Made by a program: the position numbers and the translations under genes. Under the pieces are notes generated by a model. The model saw only the letters and a list, made by a program, of their open reading frames with translations, was not told the DNA's origin and searched no databases. From Atopobiaceae bacterium (GTDB lineage: Bacteria > Actinomycetota > Coriobacteriia > Coriobacteriales > Atopobiaceae), in the NCBI GenBank assembly GCA_902834555.1, contig CADFJN010000004.1, forward strand, positions 84,244 through 148,243: a DNA stretch of 64,000 nucleotides, in the 5' to 3' direction. Positions 1-6,858 of this stretch are shown in pieces (the first letter of the stretch is position 1; every line of letters starts with the position of its first letter).

Positions 1-936
1 GCGGTGGGGGATCCGTACCGGCGTTTTGAGGAGGACGCGCTGCGCGTTCTTCGCGCTGTGCGCTTTGCCTGTCGGCTGGGGTTTGAGGTCGAGCCACGCA
101 CGCAGGCAGCGCTTATGGCGTGTGCTCCAGAGCTCGACGGAATTGCGCGTGAGCGCGTGGGCCAGGAGATGGACGGCATCGTTGCCTCCGGGCGCGTCTC
201 ATGGGCGCTGCGAAACGAGTTTGACGTGCTCGCCCGTGCTGTGCCAGCGCTCATACCCATGCGAGGCCTGGACCAGCGGAGCCCCTACCACGCCTACGAC
301 CTTCTGGAGCACACCGCTCGCGTGTGTGCCGGCGTCGAGGCGTTTGCCGGTGGGGTCCCCACGCAGGCGCTCAGGTGGGCGGCGCTTCTCCACGATGCGG
401 GCAAGCCCATGTGCGCATCCGTCGACGAGAACGGCCGCGGGCACTTTCGGGACCACCAGCGTGCGGGTGCGGTCCTCTGCAGGGATGCGCTTCTCGGCTT
501 GGCTCTCCCACACGAGGTTGCTAGCCGGGCGGCGGCTCTCGTTAGGTATCACGACCGACATCTATCGTCTTCTCCGGCTGGCGTGCGCAGGCTCCTGCGG
601 CGGCTTGACCAGGCGCGGCCCGGCGAGGCGCCTGCGCTTGCCTACCAGCTGCTCGACCTGCAGCACGCCGACGCCATCGCAAAGGCGTGGCCCTGTGCTC
701 AGCGTGCGGTGGAACTGGACGTGTTCGAACGAGCCCTCTCTGGGGAGCTTTCGCGCGGGGCGGCGTTTCGTGTGCGCGACCTGGCGGTTGGCGGGGGAGA
801 CGTGATGCGCGCGCTGGGCGTTGCCCCTGGGCCCGAGGTGGGCCACGCTCTCTCGACGCTCCTTGACGATGTGATTTACGGACGTGTCGAGAACAGCCGG
901 GAAGCCCTTCTCGCCTGGCTGCGTGAGAAAGAGTAG
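1..936 (+). CDS. cca: CCA tRNA nucleotidyltransferase, C-terminal part (5' end outside window)
   Basis: The frame is open from base 1, so the gene enters from outside the window. The first residues, AVGDPYRRFEEDALRVLRA, match the segment that closes the class II nucleotidyltransferase head and begins the tRNA/ATP-binding neck. The catalytic Asp-x-Asp of the head lies upstream and is not visible. About 125 residues in, LRWAALLHDAGKP is an HD-domain signature with further His residues downstream, as in bacterial CCA enzymes that carry a C-terminal HD phosphohydrolase region. The family adds or repairs the 3' CCA end of tRNAs in the cytoplasm. Two tRNA genes follow, with no gene between. The alternative is a poly(A) polymerase of the same superfamily; the HD region favours CCA-adding. 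The frame ends with TAG. Confidence 0.88.
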   Translation, partial: AVGDPYRRFEEDALRVLRAVRFACRLGFEVEPRTQAALMACAPELDGIARERVGQEMDGIVASGRVSWALRNEFDVLARAVPALIPMRGLDQRSPYHAYDLLEHTARVCAGVEAFAGGVPTQALRWAALLHDAGKPMCASVDENGRGHFRDHQRAGAVLCRDALLGLALPHEVASRAAALVRYHDRHLSSSPAGVRRLLRRLDQARPGEAPALAYQLLDLQHADAIAKAWPCAQRAVELDVFERALSGELSRGAAFRVRDLAVGGGDVMRALGVAPGPEVGHALSTLLDDVIYGRVENSREALLAWLREKE

Positions 937-964
937 GCCGTCGAAAAAAAGTTTGAATTGAGGG

Positions 965-993
965 TTGCAATACCGTGAGGTATGCCGTAAAGT
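965..993 (+). promoter_or_regulatory. Predicted promoter of the tRNA-Gln/tRNA-Glu pair
   Basis: A TTGCAA box at 965-970 and a TAAAGT box at 988-993 are separated by exactly 17 bases. The expected transcription start lies about 25 bases before tRNA-Gln. The boxes sit in an AT-richer gap right after cca. Assignment is by pattern only. Confidence 0.5.
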
Positions 994-1026
994 ATCTTCT
1001 CGCGTTGAGACAGGACAGACATTAAT

Positions 1027-1100
1027 TGGGATGTCGTCTAGCGGTAGGACAGCGGATTCTGGTTCCGTCAACGGGAGTTCGATTCTCTCCATCCCAGCCA
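1027..1100 (+). tRNA. tRNA-Gln (anticodon CTG)
   Basis: A full cloverleaf can be drawn. The acceptor TGGGATG pairs with CATCCCA, the anticodon stem GCGGA/TCCGT encloses loop TTCTGGT with anticodon CTG, the T-arm is present, and an encoded CCA ends at 1100. It decodes CAG. It is probably co-transcribed with the tRNA-Glu 20 bases downstream. Confidence 0.95.
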
Positions 1101-1120
1101 CTGTCCTCACAACTGAATAT

Positions 1121-1197
1121 GGCCCGTTCGTCTAGCGGCCTAGGACGCCGCCCTCTCAAGGCGGAGATCAGCAGTTCGAATCTGCTACGGGCTACCA
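1121..1197 (+). tRNA. tRNA-Glu (anticodon CTC)
   Basis: The acceptor GGCCCGT pairs with ACGGGCT (one G-T pair). The anticodon stem CCGCC/GGCGG encloses CTCTCAA with anticodon CTC. The T-arm AGCAG-TTCGAAT-CTGCT is followed by an encoded CCA ending at 1197. It decodes GAG. Confidence 0.95.
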
Positions 1198-1272
1198 AGA
1201 AATCGCAGGTCGTCGGCTATGTCGGTGGCCTGTTTTCGTGTCTAGAACAGACGTACGCCAACGAGCGCCAAC

Positions 1273-1288
1273 ATGAGCGTTCGCTCAT
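1273..1288. promoter_or_regulatory. Orphan 16-bp palindrome, operator-like
   Basis: ATGAGCG-TT-CGCTCAT is a perfect 7+7 inverted repeat of the size and shape of many TetR-family operators. It lies in the 188-bp gap between tRNA-Glu and the 3' end of the serine dehydratase gene. No adjacent gene starts here and no run of T follows it, so it is neither an obvious operator nor a terminator. Confidence 0.35.
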
Positions 1289-1385
1289 ATGAAGACACAA
1301 GGCCTTAATGTTCAGAAATGCCCTCCCCGGCGCACAGCCTCTGGTGCCGTCACAGCACCCAAGTGCCCCACGCCGGCTCTGGCCC

Positions 1386-2981
1386 CTACGCGCATGCGCC
1401 GCAGGCGCCGCACCCTCCACGCGCCGTGGGTGTGGCAGCAAGCCCGCCCTCTGCTGTCTCGCGCAGCGTTGGCGGAAGCGCTGCCCCAACTGATGCCATC
1501 GCATCCACGACCTCGTCAAACGGAATGGGACATCCCACGCCCGAGAGCGCCAGCTGTGCCGAGCTCATCGCGCACGCCACGCCCATCGCGTTTCTCGCCT
1601 GGCAGGGGAACTCCACCATGCCGCCCACGGGGTCGCAGACCAGCCCCAGCGTGTTCGCGATCGCAAGCGACGCAGCATCCAGGCATTGCGCGGGCGTGCC
1701 GCCGAGAAGCTCCACCAAGGCGCTTGCGGCCATGGCAGAAGCCGTGCCAACCTCGGCCTGGCAGCCGCCCTCGGCGCCCGCGACCGTCGCGTTGGTCGAG
1801 ACAAGCGCCCCCACGGCGGCGGCGTTCCACAGCGCGCGCCTGATGGCGGCATCCTCCGCGCCCGTGGCCTCCGCGCAGGCGAGAAGCGCTCCGGGCACCA
1901 CGCCCGCGCTTCCGGCCGTGGGAGCGGCCACAATGACGCCCATCGTGGCCGAGCGCTCGAGCGTTGCCATGGCAAACGCCGTCGCTCTCGTGAGCGCGGT
2001 TCCCAGAAGCGCCCCAGCAAGTCCGTCCCCGCCTGCGCAGGCAGCAACACTTGCTGCCTGCCCGCCGAGGAGCCCGCCCAGCGATGCCTTGGGCCGCGCG
2101 ATGGCCTCGGTCGTCTCGCTGCGCATGACCTCGAGCACGCGGGCCATAGCGGCGTCGGGGGAGAGGTCGGCCGCATCGCCAGCCAGCTCCACCTCGCGCG
2201 CACGCATGAGCTCGCCAATCGAGAGCTGTCGTGCGCCGCAGGCAGCAAGCAGCTGAGACCCGCTCGCAAACGAGAGCCCCGACTCCACAGGCGCGCTCGC
2301 GCCAGCCGCCCCGGGGACGTTCACCTGCGAGGCAAACTCAACGTGCTCGTTGGAGCCGAGAAGCTCGAGGAGACGCGCCCCCACGGGCTCGTCCACCTCG
2401 AAGACCGTGTACGCCCTCCCGCCGCGCTCCTCCCTGAAGGTGCTCATGGTGGCTATGTTCACGTTGGCCGAGGAGAGCGTCCGCGTGAGCGCTGCAAGCA
2501 CGCCCGGCAGGTCGCGGTGCTCAACGAAGATGGTCGGCATTTCTCCGGTGATGCTCACGCGTACTCCGTTGATGCTGCTTACGCGCACACGTCCACCGCC
2601 AAGCGACTCGCCGGTGACCGAGATGGACGCGCCACCCTCGCATTCCATGCGTATCTCGACGGTGTTGGGGTGCAGTCCCTCGTCCCGGCCACCCTCGGTG
2701 ATGGTGAAGCCAAGGCCGGCCTCTCGAGCCAGCTCGAAGGAGCGCCTTACCCGGATGTCCGCCGGCCCAAGCCCCAGGATGCCAGCGACAAGAGCGCGGT
2801 CGGTTCCATGACCAAGGTGCGTGCGCGAGAACGAGTTGTACAGGACAAAGTCAACGTGGCTGATGGGGGCGGGTGCAAGCGAGCGCGCCACCAGCGCAAT
2901 TCTCAGTGCCCCAGCGGTGTGCGAGGAGGACGGACCCACCATGATGGGGCCAAGCACCTCGAACGCTGACATCGTGACCAT
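1386..2981 (-). CDS. sdaA: L-serine ammonia-lyase, iron-sulfur dependent, beta and alpha parts fused
   Basis: This enzyme deaminates L-serine to pyruvate and ammonia with an oxygen-labile 4Fe-4S cluster. The 531-residue chain joins a beta part (about residues 1-220, with GPIMVGPSSSHTAGALR near the start and an ACT-like segment around 155-215) to an alpha part (about 235 onward). Cysteines in GGCQAEVG and LVCDPVGG are candidate cluster ligands. The tail is Gly/Cys-rich. The length equals the sum of the separate SdaAB and SdaAA chains of Firmicutes, so this is a fusion rather than the ACT-less E. coli type. The ATG at 2981 is preceded by GAGAGGAG at good spacing. A strong terminator separates it from gltX upstream, so it probably has its own promoter. 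Confidence 0.92.
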   Translation of the reverse strand: MVTMSAFEVLGPIMVGPSSSHTAGALRIALVARSLAPAPISHVDFVLYNSFSRTHLGHGTDRALVAGILGLGPADIRVRRSFELAREAGLGFTITEGGRDEGLHPNTVEIRMECEGGASISVTGESLGGGRVRVSSINGVRVSITGEMPTIFVEHRDLPGVLAALTRTLSSANVNIATMSTFREERGGRAYTVFEVDEPVGARLLELLGSNEHVEFASQVNVPGAAGASAPVESGLSFASGSQLLAACGARQLSIGELMRAREVELAGDAADLSPDAAMARVLEVMRSETTEAIARPKASLGGLLGGQAASVAACAGGDGLAGALLGTALTRATAFAMATLERSATMGVIVAAPTAGSAGVVPGALLACAEATGAEDAAIRRALWNAAAVGALVSTNATVAGAEGGCQAEVGTASAMAASALVELLGGTPAQCLDAASLAIANTLGLVCDPVGGMVEFPCQARNAMGVACAMSSAQLALSGVGCPIPFDEVVDAMASVGAALPPTLRETAEGGLAATPTARGGCGACGACA

Positions 2982-3041
2982 AGCCGCTCCTCTCGCCTCT
3001 AATGTCCCTCACACCCATGCGTCGCCGACGGAGGCGGCGCC

Positions 3042-3084
3042 GAAAACGACGTGCGCCCGGGGCGAGCAATCGCTCCGGGCGCAC
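3042..3084 (-). terminator. Rho-independent terminator of gltX
   Basis: Read on the minus strand just past the gltX stop, GTGCGCCCGG pairs perfectly with CCGGGCGCAC around a loop that can itself pair, followed by GTCGTTTTC. It separates gltX from the serine dehydratase gene downstream. Confidence 0.75.
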
Positions 3085-3089
3085 CGGTC

Positions 3090-4583
3090 CTACTCTGCTG
3101 CGATGCCCTCCGCACGCCTGAGCCGGGCAAGCGTGCAGTCGCGCCCGAGAAGCTCGAGCGACTCGCCCAGCGGGGGAGAGACCTGGTTGCCGCAGGCGGC
3201 CACGCGCACTGCCCCAAAGAACTTGCGCTTGGAGGCGCCAAGCTTCTCGGGCAGCGCCTCGAGCGCGGCGTTGATGGCGTCGGCGTGCCACGCGGCACTG
3301 TCGAGTGCCTCGAGCGCCTCGGTCGCAGCGGTCACAAAGCCGCGAGCGCCGGCCTTGGCCAGGTTCTTCTCGACGGACTTCTCGTCCAGCTCGACCTCGT
3401 TGCCCTGGTAGAGGAAGCGAGCCTTCTCTACCACGTCTGGCGCCACCACGGTGCGGGGCTTCAAGATGGAGGAGAGCAGGTCGTACCAGGCGTCATCGTG
3501 CGCTAGGTCGCCCTCGGCAGCCTCGAGACCCGCGGCGCGAAGCTCCGGCACAAGCACGCGATTGGAGAACTCGTGGTCGCTCATGGCCAGGTAGTAGGCC
3601 TGGTTGATGGCGTCGAGCTTCTTGGGGTCAAACGTCGAGGGGTTCTTCGAGACGTGGTCGAGCGAGAACTCGCGTGCCAGCACGTCGCGTGGCACGATGG
3701 TGGTCTCGCCGTCGAGCGACCAGCCGAGAAGTGCTAGGTAGTTCACGAAGGCGTCGGAGAGGTACCCGGCGTCGCGGTACTCCTCGACCGAGGTCGCACC
3801 ATGACGCTTGGAGAGCTTCTTGCCGTCTGGCCCAAGGATCATCGAGATGTGCGCGAAGGTAGGCACGGGTGCGCCAAGGGCCTCGTAGACCATGATCTGG
3901 CGCGGCGTGTTGGAGAGGTGGTCGTCGCCACGGATCACGTGCGTGATGCCCATCATGGCGTCGTCCACCACGGTGGCAAAGTTGTAGGTGGGGGTGCCGT
4001 CAGAACGGAAGATGATGAAGTCGTCCAGCTCGCGGGCGTTGAAGGTCACATCGCCGTGGACCGCGTCATGCACCACCACGTCGCCGCGGTCGAGAGGGAC
4101 CTTGATACGCAGGGTGTAGGGCTCTCCCGCGTCGATGCGGCGCTTGGCCTCTGCGGGGTCGAGGTCGCGGCAGGTACGCTGGTAGCCCTGGAAGGGGTCG
4201 TGGCGCGCCTCTGCGGCGGCCTTGTCGGCCGCGAGCTTCTCGGGCGTGCAGAAGCACGGGTACGCCTTGCCCTCGTCCCACAGGCGCTGTGCGGCGTCGC
4301 GGTAGAGCTGCATGCGGTCGGTCTGGCGGTAGGGACCGTAGTCGCCGCCCACCTCTGGGCCCTCGTCCCAGTCGAGCCCCAGCCAGCGCATGGCCCGGAG
4401 GATGATCTGGGTGTTCTCCTCGGTCGAGCGGGTTGGGTCGGTGTCATCGATGCGCAGGATGAAGGTGCCGTGGTTCGCGCGGGCAAATGCCCAGTTGTAG
4501 ATTGCGGTGCGAGCGCCGCCCACGTGGAGCTTGCCAGTGGGGGAGGGCGCAAAGCGCACGCGCACGTGTTTGTCGTCTGCCAA
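3090..4583 (-). CDS. gltX: Glutamyl-tRNA synthetase
   Basis: A class I aminoacyl-tRNA synthetase that charges tRNA with glutamate. PSPTGKLHVGGARTA holds the HIGH-type motif (HVGG), and GPDGKKLSKRHGA is the KMSKS-type loop. The 497-residue length is normal for bacterial GluRS. I place the start at a TTG at 4583, giving MADDKHVRVRFAPSPTG, because it has GAGAGG seven bases upstream and places the first conserved residues near the N-terminus. The longer in-frame ATG at 4619 lacks a ribosome site and is preceded by a TATACT box that could be the gene's own -10 element. The nearest upstream gene on this strand is 95 bp away. Confidence 0.95.
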   Translation of the reverse strand: MADDKHVRVRFAPSPTGKLHVGGARTAIYNWAFARANHGTFILRIDDTDPTRSTEENTQIILRAMRWLGLDWDEGPEVGGDYGPYRQTDRMQLYRDAAQRLWDEGKAYPCFCTPEKLAADKAAAEARHDPFQGYQRTCRDLDPAEAKRRIDAGEPYTLRIKVPLDRGDVVVHDAVHGDVTFNARELDDFIIFRSDGTPTYNFATVVDDAMMGITHVIRGDDHLSNTPRQIMVYEALGAPVPTFAHISMILGPDGKKLSKRHGATSVEEYRDAGYLSDAFVNYLALLGWSLDGETTIVPRDVLAREFSLDHVSKNPSTFDPKKLDAINQAYYLAMSDHEFSNRVLVPELRAAGLEAAEGDLAHDDAWYDLLSSILKPRTVVAPDVVEKARFLYQGNEVELDEKSVEKNLAKAGARGFVTAATEALEALDSAAWHADAINAALEALPEKLGASKRKFFGAVRVAACGNQVSPPLGESLELLGRDCTLARLRRAEGIAAE

Positions 4584-4629
4584 GGTGGTGCCTCTCGTTA
4601 GTCTCTTGCTGCCGTGCATTCAGCGTCCC

Positions 4630-4635
4630 AGTATA
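4630..4635 (-). promoter_or_regulatory. Possible -10 box of gltX
   Basis: On the minus strand TATACT lies 47 bases upstream of the proposed TTG start and just upstream of the rejected ATG. No convincing -35 box is visible at 16-18 bases, so this is weak. Confidence 0.3.
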
Positions 4636-4677
4636 GACGCAGCCGTCCGTCGCGTGCCACGCGGCCACGGCTATTGC

Positions 4678-6858
4678 CTACATGATCTTTGTGGACTCGA
4701 GCTTCTCGTTGATCCAATTGTTGAGACGCACGACCGGCTTGCGCAGCAGCAGTCCCAGGATAAGAGAGAGCACCACGTAGATGCCCAGGATCGACATCTC
4801 GATTGCCCAGGTGAAGCCGTAGAACCCGCCTATGCACTCGTGCAGGGCGGCAATCCCGTGCACAAAGGGGAGCGTGGGATAGAAGGTCTGGAATGCCTTG
4901 GGCAGCATCTCCACCGGGAAGGTGCCGCCTGAGCCCGCCACCTGAATCACCAGCAGGAACACGCAGATGGCTTTGCCCACGTCGCCAAACGAGACCGTGA
5001 ACGCATACATGATGTTCACGAAGACCACCGACATGAGGCAGCACGTAAGCACAAACACCACCATGTCGGCGCACTGCACGCCCAGGTAGAAGAGGTCTCC
5101 AAACGAGACGAGCAGGGCCTGGAAAACGCCGAGCAGATCAAAGAGGAGAAGGCGACCCAGGTAGCCGTGGCGCGGGCGGGCATCTGCCTCGGCAAGTTCG
5201 GCGTCCGAGACCTGCGCCTTGCACATGGCGACAAGGACGACGGCACCCACCCAAAGCGCGAGCGTGGTGTAGAAGCCCGCCATTGCCGAGCCGGTGTTTG
5301 CGATGGGATAGACGGCAACGCGGTCGAGGCCCACGGGCTGCGAGAGGAACGTCGCAAGGTCGGTGGGGTTTGCCGAGAGGATCTGGCGCACCTGCTGGGC
5401 GTCGCCGGACTCAAGCGCCGCGGTGAGGCGCGCGGAGAGGTCGTCGAGGTCATCGGCCATGCCGTTGACCTGTGCGGCGGAGGAGTCGAGCAGGCTCTTC
5501 ATGTCCGCGAGGTTGCCAGAGGTGAGAGACGCCGCCTCACCCACGTCGCTCACGGTGTTCTCGAGCTTGATCGAGACGGTGTTTGCCGCCGTGGAGGCGG
5601 AGTCGATGGAGTTGGCGAGGTCCGAGAGCTGCGTTCGCAGGTCGGAGTCAAAGCTGCCCTTTGCATCCTCGATCTGCTGCGCGTCCTGCTCAATGAGGGC
5701 CTTCACGTCCTCGTGGTCCTGCTCGGCGTCGCTCGCGCCGTTCTCGAGGTTCGTCGCCGAGGTGCGCAGGCGCTCGGCCATCGCGCGCTGCGTGGAGATG
5801 ACCCCCTCCACGCGCGAGATCGTGGGGTCGAGGAGCGACTTCGCGCTCTCTGGGAGAAGTCCCTGGAGCGAGGTGAGGCTGTCATCGAGCTCCTGGTAGG
5901 CGTCGGCATGCGCGTCGATGCGCGTCGCGATGTCGCGGAGCTTGGCCGCGCCATCCGAGGCGTCGGTCTGCGCAGTGTCGAAGGCGGTGTCCACCGCGTC
6001 AGAGACCGAGTCAAAGCTCTCCTTGCTGGTGGAGAGCGCCTCGTCTATGGCGGCAGACGCCGTGTCCACGGAGTCGCCCACCTTGCGCACGCCCTGGGCA
6101 GATTCCGCCAGCGCGTTGCGCACGTCCTGAGTCGAGGAGTCGGTCCCCGAGAGCAGGGTTGAGGAGGAGTCTATGATGGAGCCCGCCGAGGAGAGCAGGC
6201 TCGAGTAGACGCCCATGTGCGACGAGACGGTGCGCAGGTCGGTCGATGCCTGCGAGATGGCGTTGTCCAGGTTCTGGCTGATTTCCATGAGCTGATCGTC
6301 GTTCACGTAGCCGGAGATCTCGGAGAGGGCGCCTGCGCCCATCTCGCCCAGGCTCTGCGCAAAGTCTGTCTGGATGCTGTTCTTCACGGAGGTCGCTGCC
6401 TTGTCGGTCACGATGGGCGCGATGGCGTTCTCCTTCTGGTTGCTGTAGTAGACGATGGTCGCCTGCTGGATGTCGTCCGAGAAGACCGTGAGCATGTCCT
6501 TGGTGAAGTCCTCGGGAATCACGATGGCCGCGTAGTACTTGCCGCTTCGCACGCCCTCGACGGCATCGTCCTCGCTGGTAACCACGTAGCCGATGGTTTT
6601 CTTCTGCGAGAGGTTCGACGCCACGCGCTCGCCAAGGTTGATCTTCACGGGGATGGCGTCGCTCTGGTAGCCCTCGTCGCTGTTGGCGACGGCCACTTTG
6701 AGGTTGCCGGTGTTGCCATAGGGGTCCCAGCTGCCCGCGATGTTGAACCAGGCGTAGAGCGACGGGATGACCACGAGGCCCACGCACACGATGAGCGAGA
6801 TGATGTTCTTGGTTGCATGCTTCACGTCAAGGCAGAAGATGCGCCAGATCTTTCTCAT
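4678..6858 (-). CDS. YhgE/Pip family membrane protein (726 aa)
   Basis: The N-terminus has one membrane segment ending in the family signature VVIPSLYAWFNIAGSWDPYG. A long extracytoplasmic region rich in Ser, Asp and coiled-coil heptads follows (about residues 170-490). Five or six hydrophobic segments resembling an ABC-2 permease core lie at the C-terminus. The family includes phage infection protein Pip and Bacillus YhgE. The molecular role is unsettled; export or surface functions have been proposed. It overlaps the upstream paralogue by four bases (ATGA), so the two are translationally coupled. The pair is divergent from a TetR gene that may regulate it. The ATG at 6858 fits the N-terminal motif. 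Confidence 0.85.
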   Translation of the reverse strand: MRKIWRIFCLDVKHATKNIISLIVCVGLVVIPSLYAWFNIAGSWDPYGNTGNLKVAVANSDEGYQSDAIPVKINLGERVASNLSQKKTIGYVVTSEDDAVEGVRSGKYYAAIVIPEDFTKDMLTVFSDDIQQATIVYYSNQKENAIAPIVTDKAATSVKNSIQTDFAQSLGEMGAGALSEISGYVNDDQLMEISQNLDNAISQASTDLRTVSSHMGVYSSLLSSAGSIIDSSSTLLSGTDSSTQDVRNALAESAQGVRKVGDSVDTASAAIDEALSTSKESFDSVSDAVDTAFDTAQTDASDGAAKLRDIATRIDAHADAYQELDDSLTSLQGLLPESAKSLLDPTISRVEGVISTQRAMAERLRTSATNLENGASDAEQDHEDVKALIEQDAQQIEDAKGSFDSDLRTQLSDLANSIDSASTAANTVSIKLENTVSDVGEAASLTSGNLADMKSLLDSSAAQVNGMADDLDDLSARLTAALESGDAQQVRQILSANPTDLATFLSQPVGLDRVAVYPIANTGSAMAGFYTTLALWVGAVVLVAMCKAQVSDAELAEADARPRHGYLGRLLLFDLLGVFQALLVSFGDLFYLGVQCADMVVFVLTCCLMSVVFVNIMYAFTVSFGDVGKAICVFLLVIQVAGSGGTFPVEMLPKAFQTFYPTLPFVHGIAALHECIGGFYGFTWAIEMSILGIYVVLSLILGLLLRKPVVRLNNWINEKLESTKIM

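Noticed and set aside
2..2969. Several plus-strand ORFs over the serine dehydratase gene (for example 1686-2969)
   Set aside because: They are shadows of the minus-strand enzyme, which has conserved serine dehydratase motifs along its whole length.
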